Source: an uncultured Eubacteriales bacterium
Lineage (GTDB): Bacteria > Bacillota > Clostridia > Peptostreptococcales > Anaerovoracaceae
NCBI GenBank assembly: GCA_900551415.1
Contig: URWB01000015.1
Coordinates: 1 to 26,217, forward strand
Direction of reading: 5' to 3'
Length of the DNA stretch: 26,217 bases
The position numbers and the translations under genes are program-made. The notes beneath the pieces were generated by a model. It was given only the letters and a program-made list of their open reading frames with translations. It was not told the DNA's origin and did no database searches. How positions within the stretch are numbered: the stretch's first letter is position 1; every line of letters begins with the position of its first letter. This document shows positions 1-8,032 of this stretch, piece after piece.

Positions 1-133
1 CTGCCACGCAGTTGATGGACGGACGGATGATCGGATGATCGACCCAGTTGTCGATTTTTTCACCGAACATATAGACTCTGGTGTTTAATTTTCTTAAGCT
101 CTCGATATACTCTGTGCCTGTCATGAATGCCAT
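1..133 (-). CDS. 4-hydroxybutyryl-CoA dehydratase / HpaB-family protein, N-terminus only (partial)
   Basis: Only the first 44 residues lie in the window. The gene starts at the ATG at 133, seven bases after AAGGAG, and runs off the left edge. The peptide has the pattern YIESLRKLN...VYMFGEKIDNWVDHP.IRPSIN, which I recognise as the N-terminus of 4-hydroxybutyryl-CoA dehydratase/vinylacetyl-CoA delta-isomerase and its 4-hydroxyphenylacetate 3-hydroxylase-like relatives. Characterised dehydratases are [4Fe-4S]/FAD enzymes that remove water from 4-hydroxybutyryl-CoA. The metal ligands lie beyond this fragment and cannot be checked. It is the last visible gene of the minus-strand catabolic operon and follows the NCS2 permease after 15 bases. 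It could act on the CoA thioester made by the upstream BKACE; that role is inference. Confidence 0.75.
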   Translation of the reverse strand, partial: MAFMTGTEYIESLRKLNTRVYMFGEKIDNWVDHPIIRPSINCVA

Positions 134-148
134 AGTGATTCTCCTTGT

Positions 149-1465
149 CTATTCAAAATCCTTTAATAATCGTTCTAGCAAAAAAGCTGCCAAAACTCCC
201 GTGATCATTCCATTTGACAAAATGCAGGAAACTGCAGTCGGCAAATAGTCAAATGTATCGGAGGGCAAAAACATGATTCCCACGCCGATCATCATCGAGA
301 TCCCGGTTACATATTCCTCTTTCTTTCCAAAGCCACCCATCATGATTTCTCGCCATCCCTGTGTCAGGCACATTGCGAAAATAGACAACAAAGCTCCGTT
401 TCCGACACAGCTTGGAAGTCCCGAAAAAAAGATCCCTATCACAGGGAAAATCCCCATGAGCAGCATACATCCCGAGACAAGATAAAATGGTTTTTTTGCT
501 GCGACTTTCGTCATTTCCAGAACGCCGATGGACGATACATAAGGCATAAAGGCAATCGTCGCATAGATCCCTGTCAAGCACTCGGCCAGACCATGAAAGA
601 AGATTCCTCTTTGCATCTTTTGTCTTGTAGCTTCTTCGCCTAAAGTTTTTGCCATGCCGTCAATACTGGCAAAGCACATAGACAGAAGCACCGTCGCGCC
701 GATCACGCATGTGATGGTGATTCCGAGATCAAAACTCGGTTTGCCCCAAGCAAAGATCGCCGGTAATTCCATGACCCTTTCTGCCGTAAGTAAGGTTTCG
801 TTCTCTGTTCCCAAGATGATTGCCAATATCCATCCGGCAGCAACGCCGATAAACGTCGCGATGCTCTGTAAAAATCCGTGGGCATATTTAAGCACCAACA
901 AAATGGTCAGCAACGTGAAAATACCAATCAAAACACTTTTCGTTTTAAACGCCGGATCCTCACTTGCGCTTCCGGTAAATCCTTTCATAATACTTGCGCT
1001 GATCTGCAGCGACATCAGAATGATCACGATACCGTTGATCGTATGCGTAAAATATCTTCCGATTTTATCGATCAATCCCGTACATACCAGCAGCATGACA
1101 TAGATACCGCAGATGAGCAATGCACATTCCAGATTTCTTCGTAAAACGGTAAGTTCTCCTCCTGATGCACTTGTTATTCCTGCAAGAGAAAGGAAGATAC
1201 CGGACCACAACCCTGCTGGCCCTTCCTGTATCGGAAAACCATGCCCCCATTTTACCTGCAGCAGTGTCATAATACCGCAGAGGAAGAAAGTTCTCTGCAG
1301 CATTTGTGCAACTTCTGCTTGGGATAGACCGACCGCATAGCCGACCACGATCGGCATGACTACGGCAGAAGCCATAAAAATGATCAGGTTTTGAAAAGCA
1401 TATATTACGCTTTGACCGGTTGTAATGTCCTTGTCATATTGAAAGCCTGTATTTTTTGTATTCAT
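149..1465 (-). CDS. NCS2-family (uracil/xanthine permease-like) transporter with altered binding residues
   Basis: A 438-residue polytopic membrane protein of the nucleobase-cation symporter-2 fold. I chose the ATG at 1465 because it overlaps the thiolase stop (TAATG), which suggests translational coupling; a longer reading would run into thiolase. Compared from memory with E. coli UraA, the fold landmarks are kept but the ligand residues are not. The TM1 'QH' is Q25-N26. The TM8 Glu (UraA E241) aligns with S267 in FASIDG. The TM10 motif (UraA GENIGVMAIT) reads VSSIGVLEMT, so its Glu and Asn become S311 and S312. The protein is therefore probably not a nucleobase transporter, and more likely brings in the operon's own substrate or a related metabolite. 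Family assignment is strong and the substrate is unknown. Confidence 0.85.
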   Translation of the reverse strand: MNTKNTGFQYDKDITTGQSVIYAFQNLIIFMASAVVMPIVVGYAVGLSQAEVAQMLQRTFFLCGIMTLLQVKWGHGFPIQEGPAGLWSGIFLSLAGITSASGGELTVLRRNLECALLICGIYVMLLVCTGLIDKIGRYFTHTINGIVIILMSLQISASIMKGFTGSASEDPAFKTKSVLIGIFTLLTILLVLKYAHGFLQSIATFIGVAAGWILAIILGTENETLLTAERVMELPAIFAWGKPSFDLGITITCVIGATVLLSMCFASIDGMAKTLGEEATRQKMQRGIFFHGLAECLTGIYATIAFMPYVSSIGVLEMTKVAAKKPFYLVSGCMLLMGIFPVIGIFFSGLPSCVGNGALLSIFAMCLTQGWREIMMGGFGKKEEYVTGISMMIGVGIMFLPSDTFDYLPTAVSCILSNGMITGVLAAFLLERLLKDFE

Positions 1466-2643
1466 TACAGCACTTCGATAATGACCGTGGTTCCCATGCC
1501 GCCGCCCGCGCATAAGGACGCCAAACCGTACTTGCCGCCGCGTCTCTTCAGCTCATGCAGCAGGGTGACAACCAGTCTGGAGCCGGTCGCTCCCACAGGG
1601 TGTCCCAGAGAAATGCCGCTGCCGTTGACATTCAGCTTATCCTCGTCGATACGAAGGGTTTTCGCGCAGGCGATGCACTGAGACGCGAACGCTTCGTTGA
1701 TCTCAAACAAATCGATATCGTCAATGGTCAGACCCGCCTTTTTGAGCGCCTTTTGGGATGCGCTGATCGGTCCGATGCCCATGACCTCCGGTCTGACACC
1801 GGTGGTGGCTACCGATACGATTCTCGCCAGGATCGGCGCTCCGACCTCCTTGGCCTTCTCTTCACTCATCAGGATCACACCGGAAGATGCGTCGTTCATG
1901 CCGGACGCGTTACCCGCGGTGACTCTGCCGTCTTCTTTGAAAGTTGGTTTCAGCTTTGCCAGCTTCTCCAGGCTTGCGTCTCTTCTCGGATATTCGTCTG
2001 TATCATAGGTGATATCGCCCTTCTTACCATGTACGGTAACCGGGATGATCTCTTCCTTGAACTTGCCGGCGTCGATGGCCGCGACCGCTCTCTGCTGGGA
2101 GCGCAGGGAGTAAGCGTCCATTTCTTCTCTGGTTACGTTATATTCATCTGCGACATTCTCCGCGGTGATGCCCATCGCCGGACCTACGCCGAGGTTGGTC
2201 AGGGAATCCCACATGGAGTCGCGCATTTCCATGTGCCCATATTTTTTACCGTATCTCGCGTCGAATACCATATGCGGCGCGGTGCTCATGCTGTCAGCGC
2301 CGCCGGCCATGATACAGTCTGCCTCGCCCGCCATGATCTGATAGAATCCAAATTGAATGGATGACATGGAGGAGGTGCAGTTTCTGTGAATGGTAATGCC
2401 CGGTACAGTCACAGGCAGCCCCGCTTTTACCAGAGCGACTCTGGCCAAATTGTTTTCTTTATATGTTCTTTGGTAGTTGCATCCCCAGATCACATCATCG
2501 ATAATTTCCGGATTGATACCGGCTCTTTCGACTAAACCCTGCATAACAGGAATAGATAAATCCAAAGATGTAATGGTTTTAAATTGTCCGCCGATCGTTC
2601 CGATTGGGGTTCTGGCCGCGGCTACAATAACTACGTTTCTCAT
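1465..2643 (-). CDS. Thiolase (acetyl-CoA C-acyltransferase family)
   Basis: A 392-residue protein, the usual size for a type II thiolase. It has the nucleophile Cys89 (in HRNCTSSMSS), NEAFASQ, GHPVGATG with His348, and CAGGGMG with Cys378, so the catalytic set is complete. Thiolases reversibly cleave 3-ketoacyl-CoA with CoA to acetyl-CoA and a shortened acyl-CoA, in the cytoplasm. The motif around Cys89 is not the classical VCGSG of acetoacetyl-CoA thiolases, so chain-length specificity is open. In this operon it could regenerate the acetyl-CoA that the BKACE reaction consumes, after activation of acetoacetate; no CoA-transferase is visible in the window. The ribosome site is weak: AAAGGA lies about 15 bases before the ATG. 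Confidence 0.92.
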   Translation of the reverse strand: MRNVVIVAAARTPIGTIGGQFKTITSLDLSIPVMQGLVERAGINPEIIDDVIWGCNYQRTYKENNLARVALVKAGLPVTVPGITIHRNCTSSMSSIQFGFYQIMAGEADCIMAGGADSMSTAPHMVFDARYGKKYGHMEMRDSMWDSLTNLGVGPAMGITAENVADEYNVTREEMDAYSLRSQQRAVAAIDAGKFKEEIIPVTVHGKKGDITYDTDEYPRRDASLEKLAKLKPTFKEDGRVTAGNASGMNDASSGVILMSEEKAKEVGAPILARIVSVATTGVRPEVMGIGPISASQKALKKAGLTIDDIDLFEINEAFASQCIACAKTLRIDEDKLNVNGSGISLGHPVGATGSRLVVTLLHELKRRGGKYGLASLCAGGGMGTTVIIEVL

Positions 2644-2744
2644 CTTCTATATTTAATTCCTTTCAGTCTTTCTATTGTATATAAAAGTTTCGCTATAATT
2701 AAGGACCCGCCTGCTTATTCACAACCGAGCCCTTTTGTTGACAT

Positions 2745-3689
2745 TCATATTCTGTCAAGTGCTTTTTCTACTTTAATTAAGCCTTCAATCAAATTCTGCT
2801 GTGACTGATGAATTGCACTAGGAGTCCATTTTTGGAAGCCTTCTCCTGTCTTAAAGCCCAACTCCCCTTCATCTAATAACTTCTTAAGGAGTGGAGATGG
2901 AGCCGTTGAATTCTCGATATTCGGGAACAGGTACTTATGTATGCTGTAGGTTAAATCAATTCCGCCGGAATCAATCACTTCCATCGGTGCCATGACGCCG
3001 AGTCGCATGCCAAATCCATACTTAATTGCAGTATCAACATCCGCAGGAGACGCAATTCCTTTTTCGACGATGGAAATCGCCTCCCTAAATAGGGCATGTT
3101 GCATCCGGTTCGCCAAAAAGCCCGGAACATCCTTCTGCACGATAACCGGTTTTTTCCCCGCCTCTTGAAGTAAAGAAAATGTTTCGTTGACAACCTTTTC
3201 GGAAACATGCTCTGTTTTTACAACTTCAACCAAAGGAATGATGTACGCCGGCTTCCAAAAATGGGTTCCGATGATTCGTTCTTTATGAATTGACTTCTCT
3301 GCAATTTCTGTTACACTGATAACGGAGGTGTTTGTCGCCAAAATTGTTTCCGGAGCACAGATTTCGTCAAGTTTTTTAAAGTACTCCTGCTTCGTGGCTA
3401 AATCTTCCACAATGCACTCGAAGATAATATCCGCGGATTTGGCGGCCGCCTCCATATCTTCAGTACACGTTACATTCTCTAAAATTGAAGGGATTTCATC
3501 CTCGCGCATAACGTCATTGTCGCAAAGGATTTTTAAATTTTCCTGCATTGTCTCGAGAGGCTTCGCTCTGACAATATCATCATATACATAAATGATTGTC
3601 ACCGGATACCCTTTGCTCGCAAAGAGCTGCGCAATTCCTGTACCCATGACCCCTGCGCCAAGGACAGCAACATTCTTTTTATTACTCAT
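2745..3689 (-). CDS. 3-hydroxyacyl-CoA dehydrogenase-family oxidoreductase (hydroxy-acid clade suspected)
   Basis: A 314-residue NAD(P)-dependent dehydrogenase. It has an N-terminal Rossmann fold (GAGVMG, residues 11-16), ATNTS at 118-122, catalytic His143 and Glu155, and the helical C-terminal domain. The segment around the catalytic His reads HFWKPAYIIPLVEVV. The P-x-Y-x-x-P-L-V-E pattern resembles carnitine dehydrogenase and lambda-crystallin/gulonate dehydrogenase (free hydroxy acids) more than 3-hydroxybutyryl-CoA dehydrogenase (NPxPVMKLVE). The strand-2 Asp that normally binds the NAD ribose seems to be missing (IIYVYDD, residues 32-38). A plausible role is oxidation of a beta-hydroxy acid to the beta-keto acid cleaved by the BKACE, as in carnitine degradation. 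A good site (AAGGAAACGTT) precedes the ATG. Family is certain; substrate is inferred. Confidence 0.88.
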   Translation of the reverse strand: MSNKKNVAVLGAGVMGTGIAQLFASKGYPVTIIYVYDDIVRAKPLETMQENLKILCDNDVMREDEIPSILENVTCTEDMEAAAKSADIIFECIVEDLATKQEYFKKLDEICAPETILATNTSVISVTEIAEKSIHKERIIGTHFWKPAYIIPLVEVVKTEHVSEKVVNETFSLLQEAGKKPVIVQKDVPGFLANRMQHALFREAISIVEKGIASPADVDTAIKYGFGMRLGVMAPMEVIDSGGIDLTYSIHKYLFPNIENSTAPSPLLKKLLDEGELGFKTGEGFQKWTPSAIHQSQQNLIEGLIKVEKALDRI

Positions 3690-3725
3690 AACGTTTCCTT
3701 TTGTTTTAAAATTTTGGTAAAAACA

Positions 3726-3798
3726 GAGCCAGGCATCTTTAGAGTCATGCTTGCTGTTATGCCGCTCTAAGCAACGCGCACGTTCTGATGCCTGGCTC
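3726..3798 (-). ncRNA. Candidate structured intercistronic RNA (three-way junction) or attenuator
   Basis: In the 138-bp gap between the hydrolase and dehydrogenase genes, a perfect 12-bp inverted repeat (GAGCCAGGCATC / GATGCCTGGCTC) encloses 49 nt. Read on the minus (mRNA) strand the enclosed part can form two further stems: AACG-UGCG-CGUU, and UUAGAG/CUCUAA around about 20 nt. The 3' arm is followed by UGUUUUU. Possible roles are an attenuator, an mRNA processing or stabilising element, or the terminal repeats of a small non-autonomous element. I see no target-site duplication and no second copy in the window. The pairing is seen in the sequence; the function is inference. Confidence 0.5.
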
Positions 3799-3827
3799 CT
3801 AGTTTATCCTATGTGCTTTAAAAAGCT

Positions 3828-4745
3828 TTAGTATACGCCGTACGGGTACTCCTTGTCCGGTACGCTTCTGTCAATTCTGTCAGATGGAACGAATGCAACC
3901 GCACGCACAATAGTGCCATCGCCCATGTACCAGCGAAGTGGGAATGCGCAGAATAAGAATCTCTGGTTCGTAACCTTATCCAAATCGCCGCCAAGGTTTT
4001 CGATACCCATGACGTTGTTTGCCATCAAGATGTCGTGGCATGGCTCCCATTCCGGGAAATCTTCCAGCGCTGGATGCCCGAATTCTTCCTCATATTCTTC
4101 GACAATGCGTGGAACATATGGGCCAGGGCCGTGGTCTGCAGCATAAGTGTAAAGGATATGGTCGATTGCCTGCATATCAAAGCCAACACCTCTGACATGA
4201 TGTTCTACGAACCACTTTGCACCGTCAATGGACAGTCCAGGGCTGTATGCGAAATAGTCATCGTTTTCGCCCCAACGTCTGTGTGTACCTGTATTCAGCA
4301 GTACCCAGTCGCCTTCCTTAATACCACCCGGAACCTTTTTCGCAGCTTCTTCGATATCTTCGACTGTGATGAGCTCCCATTTTTTCTTTGGAATATCCAA
4401 GCAAACAGCTTCGCCGAAGTAGTTCTGAATCGGCAGTTCGTGAGTGAATGGAGATTCTGGGATAACATGGGACGGGGAATCTGCATGTGTAGAGTTATGC
4501 ATATGGAAATCATTGAATGTCTGCAGCAGTCTGTAGTGCATCGGCATATGCTGTACTCTGTCAATATGGAAATCTCCGTTGGACGGCCAAAGCGGATTAC
4601 CTCTGCCAAACGGGTTAGAAAGGTCGATCAGTTCGAAGGAACCGTCCTTGAACATATCAAAGATGCTTCCATCATAAGGTTTCTTCCAATCATTTGTGTG
4701 CGCGAAGCACTCTTCACGTGTGTGTCTTACAGCGATTTCTGACAT
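3828..4745 (-). CDS. Cyclase-family (PF04199) metal-dependent hydrolase
   Basis: A 305-residue protein with the PF04199 metal signature H83-N-S-T-H87-A-D89-S-P-S-H93 (family form HxGTHxDxPxH) and a conserved GIENLGGD-type segment toward the C-terminus. Family members include kynurenine formamidase KynB and isatin hydrolase, which use a divalent metal to hydrolyse amides or small lactam rings. This protein is about 50-90 residues longer than KynB, with an N-terminal extension and an acidic insert (EEYEEEFGHPALEDFPEW). The first motif Gly is Ser here. The gene follows dctM with a good AAGGAG site and precedes the candidate RNA structure. Opening or deacylating the imported compound would be a natural first step of this pathway, but that is inferred from position. 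Confidence 0.82.
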   Translation of the reverse strand: MSEIAVRHTREECFAHTNDWKKPYDGSIFDMFKDGSFELIDLSNPFGRGNPLWPSNGDFHIDRVQHMPMHYRLLQTFNDFHMHNSTHADSPSHVIPESPFTHELPIQNYFGEAVCLDIPKKKWELITVEDIEEAAKKVPGGIKEGDWVLLNTGTHRRWGENDDYFAYSPGLSIDGAKWFVEHHVRGVGFDMQAIDHILYTYAADHGPGPYVPRIVEEYEEEFGHPALEDFPEWEPCHDILMANNVMGIENLGGDLDKVTNQRFLFCAFPLRWYMGDGTIVRAVAFVPSDRIDRSVPDKEYPYGVY

Positions 4746-4810
4746 GATATTATCTCCTTTTCTTCTATAATATTTTTCTTTAAAGCAATGAATCTATTAT
4801 CAACACATTC

Positions 4811-6118
4811 CTAGCCCATCATGGCATCCGGAATGAATGTGGATAAGCTTGGTATAAATACAAACAGCAGTGTTATGATGATCATAACGCCTAGGTACGG
4901 CATCGCGCCTTTGAAGATCCCCATGACGTCCGTGCCCGGAGGCGTTACTGCCTTTACAGAATAAACGCAAAGGCCAACCGGCGGTGTCAAGCCACCCATG
5001 TGCAGTGCTAGGATGCATACCATATCGAACTGTATCGGGTCGATGCCCAGCGCTACAGCTGCAGGGTAGAACAGCGGAATCGTTAATGCAATACTGGAGT
5101 ATGCATCGATAAAGCATCCCAGGAAAACAAATACCAGAACTGCTCCGATCAGGAACATTGCCGGACTCAGATTGGACGCGGTCACCAGTGTGGTGATCTT
5201 TGGAGCCAGGCCGGATACTGTCATGAACTTTGCAAACATTGCGGAGCAAGCCAGAATTAGGAACAACATCGCTGCGTTTTCCATCGTATCCAAAAATGCT
5301 TCACAGATTTTCTTAAACGGTGTTTTCTTAATCAGGGCCATCACCAGGAACACCAATACGCCGATTGCGCCGGCTTCCGACGAGGAAAACATGCCGGAGA
5401 AAATTCCGCCGATGATCACGATTGCAACGATCGCAACTGGAATCAGATATTTTAAGGATACAAACTTCTCTTTCCAAGTGTACTCCTGTTTTACTCTCGG
5501 GAACACGCTCGGTTTTACAACCGCAATTGCCACGGTCAGGGCTGAGAAGCCGATCGCAAGGGCAAGTCCCGGTGAGATCGCTGCCATCAGCAGTCTGCCG
5601 ATAGAGTCGCCTGACAATGCTCCGTAGATAACGATCATGATGCTCGGCGGAATCAGCTGTCCGATGTTTCCAGACGCTGCAATCATACCGTAAGTAAGGT
5701 TCTTGTTGTATCCGTAGCGGATCATCTCCGGTGCGGATACCTTCGCGAATACGGACGCCGTTACCAGCGCAGAGCCATTCAATGCGCCGAAGGCCGTACA
5801 GCCGAGTGTTGTTGCAACACCTAGTCCGCCCGGCATCTTACCGAGCCATTTTGCAAGGCAGTCGTAGCTTTCGGCACTGATACCGATGGCTGTTGCCAGC
5901 ATACCCATGAGAATAAAGAGTGGAATTACGGAATAGTCAAAAGTCGCAATACTCTGATACCCTACGATACCAACCATAGAGAGCGCCTGTGAAAATCCAA
6001 GGCATGCAACCAAGCCGAAAAATCCGACCGCTCCAAGTGCGACTGCAATATGTACTCCGGCAAGTACTAACGCAATGAGTGCCACCATTCCTATTATAGC
6101 TATGATTAAAGTGTTCAT
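4811..6118 (-). CDS. dctM: TRAP transporter large permease (DctM family)
   Basis: A 435-residue, very hydrophobic protein of typical DctM length. It starts MNTLIIAIIGMVALIALVLA and keeps the family layout of about 12 membrane segments, including Gly/Pro-rich loops such as GLTPPVG. It is the translocating subunit of a sodium-driven tripartite (TRAP) importer, acting in the cytoplasmic membrane with DctQ and DctP. Its ATG overlaps the dctQ stop in an ATGA, so the two membrane subunits are translationally coupled. The substrate cannot be read from this subunit. Confidence 0.93.
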   Translation of the reverse strand: MNTLIIAIIGMVALIALVLAGVHIAVALGAVGFFGLVACLGFSQALSMVGIVGYQSIATFDYSVIPLFILMGMLATAIGISAESYDCLAKWLGKMPGGLGVATTLGCTAFGALNGSALVTASVFAKVSAPEMIRYGYNKNLTYGMIAASGNIGQLIPPSIMIVIYGALSGDSIGRLLMAAISPGLALAIGFSALTVAIAVVKPSVFPRVKQEYTWKEKFVSLKYLIPVAIVAIVIIGGIFSGMFSSSEAGAIGVLVFLVMALIKKTPFKKICEAFLDTMENAAMLFLILACSAMFAKFMTVSGLAPKITTLVTASNLSPAMFLIGAVLVFVFLGCFIDAYSSIALTIPLFYPAAVALGIDPIQFDMVCILALHMGGLTPPVGLCVYSVKAVTPPGTDVMGIFKGAMPYLGVMIIITLLFVFIPSLSTFIPDAMMG

Positions 6119-6753
6119 GCATTATCACCGCCTTTTTTAGATTCTGCTTGATCGTTTTTCTGAACTCTGCTCATTACTTCATCATTCAGCAACTGATTTA
6201 CGCTCTCTTCATCGAGCAGCTCCGAAAATACGCCGATCGGCTCATACTGATCCGGATGCAGCATGCCTAATGCAGAATAGATCGTCATCAGGGCTGCCTG
6301 AACTGCCAGAAGGACCCACCCTAAGAAGGTACCGAATTTGCCGATGAAAACGTATACGGTTACGGAGGCTACGGATTCTTCCTTGATGCTCCAAGACTGC
6401 CAGAATACGTCGAAAGAGGCTTTCACAAAGAATACAAACAAAACAGTTGCTAATAAGTAGATACAAAAGCTTGCTATATGTTTGACTCTGCCGTGCAGTT
6501 TTTCATAAATTGCTTCTAACTGCATATGTTTCTCATTCAGCAGCGTATAGGCCATGCCCATGTAAGCGACCCACGCCATCATCATGGTCACAATTTCAGA
6601 TGTACCTTTGATCGGCGCGTTGAATACATAGCGCATGAAAACATTTGCGCTAAGCAGAACAAGATTGAAGACAACAACTGCAATACTGATCCAAGCAGCG
6701 AACTGCATGACCTTGCGTGTTATCTCATAAAGACGTTCGCCGTTTTTTAACAT
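6115..6753 (-). CDS. dctQ: TRAP transporter small permease (DctQ family)
   Basis: A 212-residue protein with four predicted membrane segments and the DctQ-type core (VFMRYVFNAPIKGTSEIV, MMAWVAYMGMAYTLLNEKHMQLE). I use the ATG at 6753, with AAAAGGAG about nine bases upstream. An in-frame TTG at 6777 would start inside the intercistronic hairpin and has no ribosome site. DctQ couples the binding protein to DctM. The C-terminal cytoplasmic tail of roughly 50 residues (LLDEESVNQLLNDE..) is long and charged for the family. The stop overlaps the dctM start. Confidence 0.92.
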   Translation of the reverse strand: MLKNGERLYEITRKVMQFAAWISIAVVVFNLVLLSANVFMRYVFNAPIKGTSEIVTMMMAWVAYMGMAYTLLNEKHMQLEAIYEKLHGRVKHIASFCIYLLATVLFVFFVKASFDVFWQSWSIKEESVASVTVYVFIGKFGTFLGWVLLAVQAALMTIYSALGMLHPDQYEPIGVFSELLDEESVNQLLNDEVMSRVQKNDQAESKKGGDNA

Positions 6754-6771
6754 AGTTATATTCTCCTTTTT

Positions 6772-6801
6772 GGACAAGACAGCTGATTAGCTATCTTGCC
6801 C
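6772..6801 (-). other. Strong intercistronic hairpin between dctP and dctQ
   Basis: A 13-bp stem with two G-U pairs and an AAUC loop is formed by minus-strand bases 6801 to 6772 (GGGCAAGAUAGCU / AGCUGUCUUGUCC). It lies directly before the AAAAAGGAG ribosome site of dctQ. There is no U-tract, so it is not a classical terminator. Such hairpins often protect the 3' end of an upstream message and would help keep the binding protein in excess over the membrane subunits; that is inference. Confidence 0.65.
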
Positions 6802-6853
6802 AAGACTTTTATGATTTTTCAATAACTTGAATTCGTTTGTAAGTATATATGCT

Positions 6854-7951
6854 TTATTTGATATATTTGCTGGTGTCGAAGTGCCACTCATAGCCCAGTT
6901 CTTCGCCAATCTTTAAATAGTCAGACATGATTGCGGCTCCGTCATATCCAGCTTTTGTGGCATCGCTGATCCAAGATTCCAGCGTGTCTTCATAGTCCAG
7001 CGCGGTCTTTGCCCAGGACGCTTTGTCTTCGTCGGATAAGGTTGCAAACTCAACACCGTTGTCTTTCATCTCGGTTACCCAAGCGTCCATCTGCTCATTT
7101 TCCCAATCATGGAAATTACCCATCGCTTCATCTGCGCATTCCTGCAAGAGAGCCTGTGTTTTTTCATCTAAGGAATCCCATTTTGCCTTGTTGAACGCGA
7201 TAACGTCGCAGTTTCTTGCACCAAGACCAACTTCCAGACAATTTGCTTCAACTTCGTAAAGTTTAAAGTCACAGTAGATACTGTCATATACGAAAGAGCC
7301 TACGGCCAAATTATTTTTTACAGTCTGATATAAATCCGCTGCCGGTGCAGATACTGGAACAGCGCCGACACTCTCAAACCAAGGAACATAATATACGCCG
7401 CCTAATGTGATGTTTTTCCCCTTCAAGTCGCTAACTGTTTTAAACCCTTTTTTGGAGTATAACTTATATGGTTCATTTCCCTTCCAAGCCAAACATTTTA
7501 CGTTGTTCTTTTCATATTCAGCGTAGAATTCCGGATATTTCTCAGAAATTTTATACATTAACTCAGAGGCCATTTCTACATCATCAGGTGCGAACGGTAC
7601 ACAGTAAGTAATCTGCGATAATGGGAGCTGTGTCGGGGTATAAAGGGTGCATACGGTGCCTACATCTGCAATGCCTTGACCAATTGTGTCGAGGTTGGAA
7701 GTTGCAACTCCTAAAGATGCACTCCAGTAATCATTAAAAGTGATTGCCCCACCGGATTTTTCCGTCACCAGATCCATAAAGATTTTCAGATCATGGGCTT
7801 TCGCGGTATCTTCTTTATCCAATGCTGCCAAGGTAAGTTTCATGGTTGGATATTCACCGTCAGCATTTCCTTGGTTGCTGTCGTCGCTTCCACATGCTGC
7901 CATGGAAAAGACCATAACCAGTGTCATAATGATTGCGAATAACTTTTTCAT
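6854..7951 (-). CDS. dctP: TRAP transporter substrate-binding lipoprotein (DctP family)
   Basis: A 365-residue extracytoplasmic binding protein. The ATG at 7951 follows GGAGGAG at ideal spacing; a longer reading to 7981 has no ribosome site. It has a lipoprotein signal (MKKLFAIIMTLVMVFSMAAC, lipobox MAAC with Cys20), so it is anchored to the outer face of the membrane. The DctP core is recognisable (SDLKGKNI...., FESVGAVPVS, DLYQTV). In well-studied DctP proteins the next segment reads KIRV, with an Arg that clamps the ligand carboxylate. Here it reads NITL, with Thr182 at the Arg position. The ligand may therefore lack the usual carboxylate contact. Only the family is certain. Confidence 0.92.
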   Translation of the reverse strand: MKKLFAIIMTLVMVFSMAACGSDDSNQGNADGEYPTMKLTLAALDKEDTAKAHDLKIFMDLVTEKSGGAITFNDYWSASLGVATSNLDTIGQGIADVGTVCTLYTPTQLPLSQITYCVPFAPDDVEMASELMYKISEKYPEFYAEYEKNNVKCLAWKGNEPYKLYSKKGFKTVSDLKGKNITLGGVYYVPWFESVGAVPVSAPAADLYQTVKNNLAVGSFVYDSIYCDFKLYEVEANCLEVGLGARNCDVIAFNKAKWDSLDEKTQALLQECADEAMGNFHDWENEQMDAWVTEMKDNGVEFATLSDEDKASWAKTALDYEDTLESWISDATKAGYDGAAIMSDYLKIGEELGYEWHFDTSKYIK

Positions 7952-8001
7952 TTTTCTCCTCCTATAAGTAGAATCATTCATTAAATGTTGTTATAGTAAA
8001 A

Positions 8002-8021
8002 GAGGTTATCTCTTTTCTAAC
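8002..8021 (-). other. AU-rich intercistronic hairpin upstream of dctP
   Basis: On the mRNA strand, AAAAGAG-AUAAC-CUCUUUU can form a 7-bp stem in the gap between the BKACE and dctP genes. There is no separate U-tract beyond the 3' arm, so it could be a weak attenuator or simply a stabilising stem. Only the pairing is supported. Confidence 0.35.
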
Positions 8022-8032
8022 TTAATACTTAT

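Noticed and set aside
1555..2364. A 269-codon antisense frame inside the thiolase gene
   Set aside because: Shadow of a well-conserved thiolase; no start signals.
3726..3798. tRNA-like gene
   Set aside because: The length suits, but the closing stem is 12 bp and there is no T-loop GTTCRA or anticodon arm.
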